DNA from: Spirosoma utsteinense | Lineage (GTDB): Bacteria; Bacteroidota; Bacteroidia; Cytophagales; Spirosomataceae | DNA length: 64,000 nt | Assembly: GCF_014282275.1 (NCBI RefSeq) | Contig: NZ_VFIA01000014.1 | Span: 1-64,000, forward strand | Reading direction: 5' to 3' | Shown: positions 41,401 to 48,416 of the stretch, piece after piece | How the letters are laid out: every line of letters starts with the position of its first letter | How positions within the stretch are numbered: the first letter of the stretch is position 1 | Translations under genes and position numbers: made by a program | The notes under the pieces: model-generated | The model's input: the letters and a program-made list of their open reading frames with translations, nothing else | Database searches by the model: none | Told to the model about the DNA's origin: nothing

Positions 41401-42780
41401 GAGGAAAGCGTGGAGGCCGACTTCAACCCCGACAAACTTCAGGATATCGTCGCTAACCTGCTGGGAAACGCTCTCCATTTTACCCCGCAGGGGGGGGAGG
41501 TACGGTGTGAAGTGGCTATTCAGCCCCGCTGGCAACCCCTTACCCCGGCGGGCTACCACGAGGCACTTATGCCAACTCGTCAGCTGAACGACCCGTGGAT
41601 TCAGATCACCGTCAGCGATACCGGTCCTGGCATTGATCCGGCCAGCCTGACCAGGATTTTTGACCGGTTTTATCAGGCCCAGCCAATCGTGGCCATTCGC
41701 AGCCCGGCCGAGCCTAATGCGGACGAGTACGCCAGTGGTGGTACCGGCATTGGTCTCTCGCTGGTGCGGGAGTTGGTTAGCCTGATGCGGGGTGGCCTGG
41801 CGGTTCGCAACCGATCCGGTCTGGAGGGGCCCGGTCTGGATGGGCCCAGCCTGGAGGGCGCGGAATTCGTGGTTCGCCTACCCCTGACACGGCAGGCACC
41901 CCTGGCAGAGGATATACTGCCCGTGCCCATCCCGCCCGCAGCTGACCCGGATGAGATGGGTGCCTGGGTCCCTCCAGACCGGGTCGAATCCGGGCCGGAG
42001 GAGGCTCCTGATCGCCCCATTCTGTTGCTGGTGGAAGATAATGACGATGTAGCCATCTACATCCAGAGCTGCCTGCAGCAGGAGTACCAGGTCATATGGG
42101 CCGAAAACGGACAGATCGGCATTGACCAGGCCATAGCTATCACACCGGACCTGATCCTGAGCGATGTGATGATGCCCGTCAAAGACGGATTTGAACTCTG
42201 CGACACCCTGAAGAACGACGAACGCACGAGCCACATTCCTATTGTACTGCTTACGGCCCGGGCCGCGGTGGACGACCGGATGATGGGTCTACGGCGCGGG
42301 GGCGATGCGTACCTGGTTAAGCCTTTCGGGCGAGAAGAGTTACTGCTTGTGCTAGATAATATGCTCCAGACCAGACGGTTGCTACAGCGCTATTACAGCC
42401 AGCGGGCGCTGGGTAACCTACAGCCCAGCCCGGCTCCCGCCGACGGGGCCGATGCGCGGGAAGATCAGTTTGTGGCCAAACTGCGCCGTACGCTGGAGCT
42501 TCATCTGGATAATGTGGCCCTTGATACGACCATAATCTGTGAGTTGATGGGCATGAGCCGGAACGCGTTGTACCGCAAGATAATGGCGCTAACAGGCATG
42601 TCAGTAATTCCTTACTTGAGGACTCTTCGCCTGCAAAAAGCCGAAGAGCTTCTAACTAATTCAGCGTTGAGCGTTGCTGAAGTTGCTTATGCGGTGGGCT
42701 TCGACAATCCCCGGTACTTCAGCCGGGTTTTTTCGGAAGCAAAGGGGGTCTCCCCCAGTAGTTTTCGGGACATAGAGTAA
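38494..42780 (+). CDS. Hybrid two-component system regulator (HTCS)
   Basis: A 1428-residue one-protein signalling system. Order: signal peptide from GTG 38494 (GLAISFLVDFCSMA), eight GSLQT repeats (residues 20-59), a two-propeller periplasmic sensor (Reg_prop repeats such as IFQDRRDFMWFGTKFGLNRF and DRQGTIWLCTTTGLY, about 60-730), a Y_Y_Y domain (AYQFRGVDNTWRY), a membrane helix near 806-826, HisKA with His877 in NISHEFRTP, HATPase (GTGIGLSLVRELV), a receiver domain with phospho-acceptor Asp1224 (LILSDVMMP), and a C-terminal AraC helix-turn-helix (VAEVAYAVGFDNPRYFSRVF). Such proteins usually sense oligosaccharides and control neighbouring polysaccharide loci; here the divergent neighbour is the giant surface protein, not a susCD pair. 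The ATPase domain carries an extra Gly/Pro loop (residues 1109-1123). Confidence 0.93.
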   Translation: MKKAVGLAISFLVDFCSMAGSLQTGSLQTGSLQTGSLQTGSLQTGSLQTGSLQTGSLQTGAQHFAASVQRYGTEQGLAHREVNAIFQDRRDFMWFGTKFGLNRFDGATFTTYTREKNGLDFDDIQSIAQDADGWLWLMGPEGKSAITLFNPITGVATSFEKRFHHPRPNHPPDWTPILLNSDDGTIFFVDYQPASLNVYHPRSGLKTVPLPRYKTLALVAVTTRNTVWAIANRNQLVELTPEGRVLQTYNHPKTSRIYAYYGQRNAGTDFFYQTIPDSLHPAVSQLYKIDGAGHRQPTLAALVESKKIDNSVGYTFDRSGLTLNGNQLHDSTGNVILDISDQLSSGPIDARSFFRDQNGDFWLGTSFGLYQIRISQNYFHRLFYQSGSGKQPAVRGITAVGDTLYTNLENSLGLFASRRSGALVRQVFANPKSFRSLSGPVEKKLYLGEEYTLVAYDYRTTRTSVMPIPGPGTVWTIHPFSANPHRLLAGGDPGLWLVDPAINQVTPFRGYNQFSELAQAHVLHIGTDRQGTIWLCTTTGLYTVDPKKGVTARYWRGGRGAFKLPADSYQHFYQAPNGLFWLATANAGLVRWDRTRSRYRQFKRADGLNNDNIYAVYADRRGHLWLSSDYGIMQFDPVRLTTRAYTVQNGITHNEFNRIAHYQDAQGRLYFGGLNGVTTFDPRDFEAEPPLPALPLRVVAFRQFDADRNTLVDKTGELIKTNQITLLPDDRSSILDFALLNYTDAQKNTYAYQFRGVDNTWRYQTESSLRLGNLPYGDHELLIRGQAADGRLSSSTLSIGVHVQRPFYLRGWFAFPLVFLLLGGVWAWGRWRDWQYQKSQIRLQNQINEATQTIARQAQDLLQLDETKSRFFANISHEFRTPLTVILGMADNLHRQADPQLRKSALLIERNGRNLLRLINQILDLSRLEAGKMPLKLVRTDLIHFVRYVGESFHSIAETKRVRLIVHAEEESVEADFNPDKLQDIVANLLGNALHFTPQGGEVRCEVAIQPRWQPLTPAGYHEALMPTRQLNDPWIQITVSDTGPGIDPASLTRIFDRFYQAQPIVAIRSPAEPNADEYASGGTGIGLSLVRELVSLMRGGLAVRNRSGLEGPGLDGPSLEGAEFVVRLPLTRQAPLAEDILPVPIPPAADPDEMGAWVPPDRVESGPEEAPDRPILLLVEDNDDVAIYIQSCLQQEYQVIWAENGQIGIDQAIAITPDLILSDVMMPVKDGFELCDTLKNDERTSHIPIVLLTARAAVDDRMMGLRRGGDAYLVKPFGREELLLVLDNMLQTRRLLQRYYSQRALGNLQPSPAPADGADAREDQFVAKLRRTLELHLDNVALDTTIICELMGMSRNALYRKIMALTGMSVIPYLRTLRLQKAEELLTNSALSVAEVAYAVGFDNPRYFSRVFSEAKGVSPSSFRDIE
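38551..38670 (+). repeat. 15-bp minisatellite, 8 tandem copies
   Basis: Eight head-to-tail copies of GGGTCCCTCCAGACC, identical except the last base of the last copy (G). The unit length is a multiple of three, so it encodes (GSLQT)8 at the junction between the signal peptide and the propeller domain. The reverse strand is also open through it and would read (GLEGP)n. Confidence 0.97.
41818..41862 (-). repeat. Inverted, degenerate copies of the same 15-bp unit
   Basis: GGTCTGGAGGGGCCC, GGTCTGGATGGGCCC and AGCCTGGAGGGCGCG are three consecutive units related to GGTCTGGAGGGACCC, the reverse complement of the minisatellite unit (14 of 15 matches in the first). In the coding frame they give GLEGP GLDGP SLEGA, inserted in the loop before the last strand of the HATPase domain. 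Confidence 0.75.
41966..41985 (+). repeat. Single forward copy of the 15-bp unit
   Basis: GGGTCCCTCCAGACC followed by GGGTC is a perfect copy and a third of the next. It lies between kinase and receiver domains and is read in another phase (WVPPDRV). Confidence 0.85.
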
Positions 42781-42927
42781 CCGATCTCCCTTTTTTCCAC
42801 CCGCTGGAACAGTTCTGCTTATTTTCGATTAGTCGCCAGCAAAAGATAGATAACCAGTAAACGGTCAACACAATTTTGGACGGGTCAGAGTGAAAAACCG
42901 GGTCAGCTGTTTGCGACGCTTCCTGGG

Positions 42928-43839
42928 TTAGGTAAAGATCTTCCTGACCAACACCACAACTTTCTCTATGATAAAACCTACCAGTAGTCCGCCAACTCCG
43001 CAGGCCAGGGCTTTGGCAAACCAGGCTACTACCGGCATTGAGGACAAACCCTGCTCTATATCGTGCAGTAAACGAGTGGTTAACGGTATGCCATGCGCAA
43101 TGATTTCAGCACCCACCCAAAGCATCGCTGCTGTACCTACATAACCCAGCCAACGCAAGAAGTGGGGCATAAACCGTACAATGCCACGACCTACGCTTTG
43201 GGTAGCAGGCGGGTATTTACCGCCAGCCAGGTGCAGTCCTATATCATCGGCTTTAACAATCAAGCCCACAAACCCATAGACGGCCACCGTAATGAAAACA
43301 GCCACCGCCAGCATCACCACAATCTGGTTCACAATCGCCTGGCCGGTTACCTGGCTATAGGCAATGGCCATGATTTCGGCCGACAAAATAATATCCGTGC
43401 GAACCGCACTACCCACTCGTTCCTTCTCGAGTTCTTCGGGGGTAATCTCTTTGATCTGCTCACGTCCCGTGTGATTTTCGTGGTGGCTAAACAGGGAGTG
43501 AACCTTTTCGTAGCCCTCAAAACACAAGTAAGCCCCCCCTACCATCAAAATAGGGGTAATTGCCCAAGGGGCAAAGTAGCCGAGTAACAAGGCTGCCGGA
43601 CTTAATAACAGGAGTTTATTGATCAGCGATTTTTTAGCGATCTGGTAAATAATCGCAAGCTCCCTGGATGGGTCGAGCCCCACCACATATTTGGGTGTAA
43701 CGGCCGTATCATCAATGACAATGCCCGACACTTTTCCGGTCGTTTTAGCTACCTGAGCAGGCACATCATCTAAACTGGCAGCGCTTGCTTTTACCAACGC
43801 CGAGATATCATCTAATAAAGCAAAGAGTCCTGAAGGCAT
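42928..43839 (-). CDS. DUF808 family membrane protein (YedI-like)
   Basis: A 303-residue inner-membrane protein with the family start SGLFALLDDISALVKASAAS, followed by DDVPAQVAKTTGKVSGIVID, and about six transmembrane helices (for example LLLLSPAALLLGYFAPWAIT and VVMLAVAVFITVAVYGFVGL). The sequences GGAYLCFEGYEKVHS and VGSAVRTDIILSAEI are conserved DUF808 blocks. Length is typical. Function is unknown for the whole family. It runs convergent with the hybrid regulator. Confidence 0.92.
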   Translation of the reverse strand: MPSGLFALLDDISALVKASAASLDDVPAQVAKTTGKVSGIVIDDTAVTPKYVVGLDPSRELAIIYQIAKKSLINKLLLLSPAALLLGYFAPWAITPILMVGGAYLCFEGYEKVHSLFSHHENHTGREQIKEITPEELEKERVGSAVRTDIILSAEIMAIAYSQVTGQAIVNQIVVMLAVAVFITVAVYGFVGLIVKADDIGLHLAGGKYPPATQSVGRGIVRFMPHFLRWLGYVGTAAMLWVGAEIIAHGIPLTTRLLHDIEQGLSSMPVVAWFAKALACGVGGLLVGFIIEKVVVLVRKIFT

Positions 43840-44247
43840 TGTCTAACAGTTGGCTACTTATACAATCACTGGATAGGGTACATCTACATGACCCTGCATT
43901 TTTTTTGGGCCGTCCCTTCGGATGGCGCCGGTGAGGGCAAGACAAGTTGGTCGTCAGGTCCCTGCGATCGATCACACAAAGATTGCTGTACCTACTGGTT
44001 TGTAGCAGCCTTTACGATAGTTTAACCGGGTTACCAGGTGAAAGTTGGGAACAAGTTGATAATTCATACCTGTTTCCCAATACCTTTTCATCATACCGTG
44101 AATTTGTTTGCTCAGCCTGAATGCGTATGTTACCAGCAGGTGTTATCTGTTAGTAAAAAGTTGACGCCCCCAACTTTCTATTTTACTATATTTTTCTTCA
44201 TTTAAGCGTCCGAATAACGTAGAGACGAAGCTTATCAAAAGCTTTAC
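43840..44247. other. Intergenic region without a recognised gene
   Basis: About 410 bp upstream of the DUF808 gene and downstream of the TPR kinase. I see no gene, no strong hairpin and no repeat. The DUF808 promoter should be in the left third. Confidence 0.35.
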
Positions 44248-46362
44248 TTAAGCGAGTGCCGTAACCGCTGCATTTGGCAGTTGAATCAAAAATTCGGTTC
44301 CCTGCCCTTCCTGGCTTTTAACCATCAGGCTGCCCCCGTGTCCTTTGGTAACAATATCATACGAGAGCGATAAGCCTAAACCGGTGCCTTCGCCCGTCGG
44401 CTTGGTGGTAAAGAAGGGCTGGAAGATCTTAGTTTGTACCACGGCCGGAATGCCCGTTCCGTTATCGCTTACACGAATCTGAGTATGCCCATTGACCGAT
44501 TTGGTGCTAACTGTTACGGTTGGTTGGTAGCCAGCCGGAGCTGTCTTCTGCCGTTGGGCAACAGCATAGAAGGCGTTGTTGTAGAGGTTGAGCAGGACAC
44601 GCCCGAGTTCCTGAGGAACGGCTTCTGCTTTGGCTAAGTCGGCTTGAAAATCCGTTTTCAGTTCGGCATTAAATCGACCCGTCGAACCGTCCTTGTCCTT
44701 CGCCCGCAAACCATGATAGGCAATCTTGAGGTATTCATCTGCCAGGGCGTTGAGGTCGGTCAGGCGTTTCTCGCCGGTGGTCGTGCGAGAGTGCTCTAGC
44801 ATGCCCCGCACAATAGCCGAAGCCCGACCGCCATGATGAGTGATCTTCTGGAGGTTCTGCTTGAGATCGCTAAGCAGTTCAACTTCTAACTCTGGGTCGC
44901 GGGCTGGTTTTTGTAGTTCGTCTTCCAGCTCGGTAACTAACTCGGCAGAGACTTCGGAGAAATTGGTTACAAAGTTGAGCGGGTTCTGAATCTCGTGGGC
45001 GATACCTGCTGTGAGTTCACCCAGACTGGCCATCTTTTCCTTCTGGATGAGCTGGGTTTGGGTAACCCGGAGCTCGGCCAAGGATTGTTCTAATTGGTTA
45101 CTCTTATGGTTGATCTCCTCTTTCTGCTGCTGCAAGATGGTATTGGCTTTTTGTTTCTGAGCATACCCATACACAATTAAGCCCAGCAAAGTCAGCAGCA
45201 ATCCAACACCACCCAGCAGATAGGTTCGTTGCTGTTTTTGCTGTTGGAGCTGGACGGCTGATAGCTGCTGCTCATAGCGGAGAGCCGTTTCTTTTTTGTC
45301 GAACTCATACTGAAGAGTAGCTGCCGCAATGTTGCTGGTGTTTTGCTGGTTGATGATCAGGTCTTTGGTTTTGATGAAGTCTTGATAACTGGCCAAAGCG
45401 GCTTGTGGATCACCCTGCGCGTCCTGAATTTGGCTCCGGGTTTGATAGGCTCGGTATAGGTAGTGTACAGCGCCCTGTTCTTTGGCCAGCATGACGGCAC
45501 TGTCGATATAGGCGTTGGCTTTTTGTAACGTAGTAGCTTTATCACTGCTTACTAGGGTCTTTAAAAAAGTGGTGTTGCTGTCAGTGGCGATTTTCAAATA
45601 CAGCTTACCGAGGTTACTGTAAACCCTTGTCGATATGGCCTTATTTCCATTTGTCTTACTCAGGTTCAGCCCGTTTTGTAGATAGGTGAGCGCTTTAGGA
45701 TAATCGGCCATATTAAGATAGGCTAGCCCCAGTTCATTAAAAAGACTCTCATCTAGACTTTTAAACCCTATGGCCTCAAGTAGTTTCACCGATTTTAGCT
45801 GATAGTCCAGCGCTTTGGCGTATTCACCTTGATCGCCGTATGCGGTACCTATACTACCCAGAACCGAAGCCACCATTTCTTTTTTACCTAATTCCTCAAA
45901 TCCTTTCAGGGCTTTTTTATAATAGGCTACGGCTTGGGAATAATTAGTCAGAAACTGATAAATGAGACCCACATTAGCTGTTAGGGTGCTAATCCTGTAT
46001 TTGTCTTTTGTTTCTTCCGCTATTTTCAAACCATTCAAATAGGCAGTCAGGGCTTGGGGGTAATCGGGTTTAAAGAAATATTGATTTCCCAAACCATTAT
46101 AAGCTTTTAGTATGCCTTTTTTCCAGGTCAATCGTCGGGCAAGTGCCAAAGCCTGACTGGCATAGTTAATCCCTTCACTGGAGTTACTGTAATAATATTC
46201 CTTGCTTATTGCATATAGCAGATTGACGCGGTTTGTGTCGGGTTTGGCCCGGTGTAGTTCGGCCAGCAAGGAATCCAGACGGACTTGCCCTGTTTTAGGT
46301 TGACCAAAGGCGGGGCCAACGACTATACTAGATAGCAGGAGTAATAGGAAAAGTCGTGGCAT
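44248..46362 (-). CDS. TPR-containing sensor histidine kinase
   Basis: A 704-residue kinase. Order: signal peptide (LFLLLLLSSIVVGPAFG), a periplasmic array of about six tetratricopeptide repeats (residues 35-330, for example ALTAYLNGLKIAEETKDKY and AVAYYKKALKGFEELGKKEM), one membrane helix near residue 380 (LLGGVGLLLTLLGLIVYGYA), a coiled coil, HisKA-like box with His456 (IAHEIQNPLNFV), and HATPase motifs (N-box LLNLYNNAFYAV, G1 DNGTGIP, G2 GEGTGLGLS). This family is common in Cytophagales. No response regulator or HTH is fused and none is adjacent, so its output partner is elsewhere. Confidence 0.92.
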   Translation of the reverse strand: MPRLFLLLLLSSIVVGPAFGQPKTGQVRLDSLLAELHRAKPDTNRVNLLYAISKEYYYSNSSEGINYASQALALARRLTWKKGILKAYNGLGNQYFFKPDYPQALTAYLNGLKIAEETKDKYRISTLTANVGLIYQFLTNYSQAVAYYKKALKGFEELGKKEMVASVLGSIGTAYGDQGEYAKALDYQLKSVKLLEAIGFKSLDESLFNELGLAYLNMADYPKALTYLQNGLNLSKTNGNKAISTRVYSNLGKLYLKIATDSNTTFLKTLVSSDKATTLQKANAYIDSAVMLAKEQGAVHYLYRAYQTRSQIQDAQGDPQAALASYQDFIKTKDLIINQQNTSNIAAATLQYEFDKKETALRYEQQLSAVQLQQQKQQRTYLLGGVGLLLTLLGLIVYGYAQKQKANTILQQQKEEINHKSNQLEQSLAELRVTQTQLIQKEKMASLGELTAGIAHEIQNPLNFVTNFSEVSAELVTELEDELQKPARDPELEVELLSDLKQNLQKITHHGGRASAIVRGMLEHSRTTTGEKRLTDLNALADEYLKIAYHGLRAKDKDGSTGRFNAELKTDFQADLAKAEAVPQELGRVLLNLYNNAFYAVAQRQKTAPAGYQPTVTVSTKSVNGHTQIRVSDNGTGIPAVVQTKIFQPFFTTKPTGEGTGLGLSLSYDIVTKGHGGSLMVKSQEGQGTEFLIQLPNAAVTALA

Positions 46363-46498
46363 GGAGAGGAAGTAGGGCGAGGATAGCAGCTAATGTACTG
46401 AAAATAAACCGGGTTGTTCCCTCTAGTGACAACGCTGACGTCTCGTCATCAGCTCCCCCGGGAGGGACCGATAGCGGGAAGCACGTTTTCGATACGCC

Positions 46499-46547
46499 CC
46501 GACCGATTCACTACCCGCCGTGTCAGGTTAGGTAGTGAATCGGTCGG
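46499..46547. repeat. Perfect 17-bp stem hairpin
   Basis: CCGACCGATTCACTACC (46499-46515) and GGTAGTGAATCGGTCGG (46531-46547) are perfect reverse complements around a 15-base loop. The site is between two minus-strand genes, 38 bp after the stop of the small secreted protein gene. No T-run follows it on the minus strand, so it could terminate, protect an mRNA end, or be an operator. Confidence 0.7.
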
Positions 46548-46584
46548 AGCACACTAATTATAAAGAGGCAGGGTTCGTAAAAGC

Positions 46585-46977
46585 TTAATTAAGGGCGACC
46601 AGGCGGGCCAACGTAGCCACCGGCTTTGTCAAGATCGTAACTGCCTTGGTGGTGACGTCTTTCCCGTTGGAAATAACCACTTTATAGGCACCGTCGGGTA
46701 GCTCGCTCAGATCGAGCCGCAGACGAGCAGTCGTTTGGTGCTTGCCGACCTGTTGATCATACAAGACTTTCCCCTCTTGGTTGATCAGGCGTACGTCGAC
46801 AGTACCGCCGGCTTGTTTATCGAGGGCTATGTTAAGCTTGCCATCTGCGGTAGTATACATCCCGCTTTGGTAGGACGCGACCTGGGCGGGTTTACGAGCG
46901 GGGCCGTTTTCGGCATGAGTAGCCGAGAAGCTGGTTAAAGAAGCAGCAATGAGCAGGGAGGTGAGGAGCGTTTTCAT
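46585..46977 (-). CDS. Small secreted protein with T9SS-sorting-like domain
   Basis: A 130-residue protein with a signal peptide (LLTSLLIAASLTSFSATHA) and one beta-sandwich resembling T9SS type A C-terminal domains or DUF3244 (DGKLNIALDKQAGGTVDVRL, NQEGKVLYDQQVGKH, LPDGAYKVVISNG). The extra tail after the last strand (LTKPVATLARLVALN) is unusual for a sorting domain, so it may be a stand-alone fold rather than a cargo signal. Role unknown. Upstream of it lies an unrelated plus-strand remnant. Confidence 0.75.
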   Translation of the reverse strand: MKTLLTSLLIAASLTSFSATHAENGPARKPAQVASYQSGMYTTADGKLNIALDKQAGGTVDVRLINQEGKVLYDQQVGKHQTTARLRLDLSELPDGAYKVVISNGKDVTTKAVTILTKPVATLARLVALN

Positions 46978-47154
46978 GGTCGATCGAGTTTGGTTAGTTT
47001 ATCCGTTTTGGATGAATCAAAGGTCGCCCTAGCCCATCCAACGGGCTGTCACAAATGAGTCAACTACTAGTACTTTTGATCCCTTGCTTTTAAAGCCCTG
47101 CTTGATATAGCCTCGCCAGGACGCGTTTGAATGAAGAATGACTACAAGAATTGG

Positions 47155-47185
47155 TTGCACAAAGAAAAAGTGCCCCTTACCTTTC
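47155..47185 (+). promoter_or_regulatory. Bacteroidota-type promoter before the nuclease fragment
   Basis: TTG at 47155-47157 and TACCTTTC at 47178-47185 are 20 bp apart, close to the consensus TTG-N19-21-TAnnTTTG. The same elements with the same spacing precede the homologous gene at 58907, and the intervening sequence CCCCTTACCTTTCGG is conserved in both. Confidence 0.6.
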
Positions 47186-47206
47186 GGCATTCATCAACGC
47201 TATGCC

Positions 47207-47294
47207 ATGAGCCGCCCCGACTATTGGGTACCTCCCCTTTTACTATTTTTCGCTTCCTGCCTGTTTACCCACCTATTTGCCTGGAACAAACCCA
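47207..47294 (+). pseudogene. S1/P1 nuclease-like gene, 5' fragment
   Basis: Starts MSRPDYW, then a signal peptide core (LLLFFASCLFTHLFA) and the mature start WNKPTP. It is clearly paralogous to the gene start at 58907 (MSRPSTW ... AWNRATH). In S1/P1 nucleases the mature N-terminal Trp1 and His6 are zinc ligands; here the sequence breaks off at position 6, exactly where DUF1016 remnant sequence of the other strand begins. Only the promoter, signal peptide and five mature residues remain. Confidence 0.55.
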
Positions 47295-48185
47295 CGCCCG
47301 AGGGTAGTTGGGATTTCCATTCCTCAGGTACCGCTCTAGTTAATTCATAATCGGCTACACATAAGGGATTTGTTATGCCAGCCAGAGCATACTCAGTCAA
47401 CGCCTGATTTTTGCCTTTACATAATAATAAGCCATTCGTTGGATTATAATCTTTGGTACGAAGATAATCGTTGACCATGTTCACATAGAAATTTATCTGG
47501 CCAGCATCCCCCGATTCAAAGTCTCTGGCTTTTAATTCGATTACTACGTAGCAACGTAAGCGAATATGATAAAACAGCAAATCTATATACTAATCGCCAT
47601 CACCTACTTTCAAGGGGTATTGGCGACCCACAAAGGCAAAACCCTGTCCTTACCCCAGCAGAAACATACTCCCCTGCTGAACTAACTGACTTTCGACATC
47701 TAGCTCTTTGGCAGTGGCCACCACAAAGTCGAACACATAAGGGTCTTTCACTAGTTGTGTTACCAGATCAGACTGAGGTTTAGCCATTGTATGCTCAAAG
47801 TTGGTCAGTTTGGTAGTCTTCACTTGGCGCTTGTACAAACCAATCTCAATTTGATGGGTTAGTACGTTTCTTCCCCAACTTCCCGTCAATGTCTGTTCGA
47901 TATACCAAAAGCGTTGCTCTACATCTTTAACTTCGTCTGGCAAGATAATATGGTATGACCACGTGATTTTTGACAATACGGAGTGCAGAAATAGGTGCTC
48001 AAAGTTTTCTGCATTTTCTAAAATTGGGGCGACACCAACAGACTCCTGAGACGTTTCAGGTAATTTTGCAATAGGGTGTTGCAAAATTAGGGGCAGATTA
48101 GCCACCACAAATTTCTTCATGTAGCCCATGTTACGGGTTTAAAACCCCTCAATCCCTGGATAGTCAGCGTAGGCCTGCTGCTGAA
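47290..48185 (-). pseudogene. DUF1016 (YhcG-type PD-(D/E)XK nuclease), three in-frame stops
   Basis: One minus-strand frame matches a DUF1016/YhcG protein over its whole preserved length. N-terminal part: YADYPGIEGF, stop, TRNMGYMKKF, then SYHIILPDEVKDVEQRFWYI, NVLTHQIEIGLYKRQ and LVTQLVKDPYVFDF. C-terminal nuclease: GFAFVGRQYPLKVGDGD, stop, YIDLLFYHIRLRCYVVIELK (catalytic ELK). Stops are TAA at 48139-48141, TAA at 47650-47652 and TAG at 47590-47592, with no frameshift between. The first 70 or so residues are missing. Family members are PD-(D/E)XK nucleases often found with restriction systems; none is present here. Confidence 0.85.
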
Positions 48186-48189
48186 TCAG

Positions 48190-48390
48190 TAAAATGTTTC
48201 AGGGAAAGGGCACTTATTACCCACTTATCAACCAACGATCGGATAACTTCCTACATGGTTTTGTAATCAGATCGTTTTGGCACAAAGTCGACCGCACCGG
48301 CCTTAAAACAGGCGAATAGTTCTTCCGCACTGATCAACGACGACCAGTCTATAGGACAAAAATGTAAAATAAATTCAGGTAGGTACACGG
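48190..48390 (-). pseudogene. Response-regulator receiver fragment
   Basis: The minus strand, directly downstream of the CHASE8 kinase, encodes the end of a receiver domain: SAEELFACFKAGAVDFVPKR (the K of the conserved K-P pair, here K-R), SDYKTM, a TAG at 48251-48253, then EVIRSLVDKW. The part with the acceptor Asp is not recognisable. It was probably the cognate single-domain regulator of the kinase and has decayed. Identification rests on about 40 residues. Confidence 0.55.
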
Positions 48391-48416
48391 ATTTAGTCAA
48401 CGTAAGCCTATTTCAC

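Noticed and set aside
42365..42380. A further copy of the 15-bp unit (CTCCAGACC) near the end of the regulator gene
   Set aside because: Only nine matching bases in a conserved coding stretch after the receiver domain; chance is enough.
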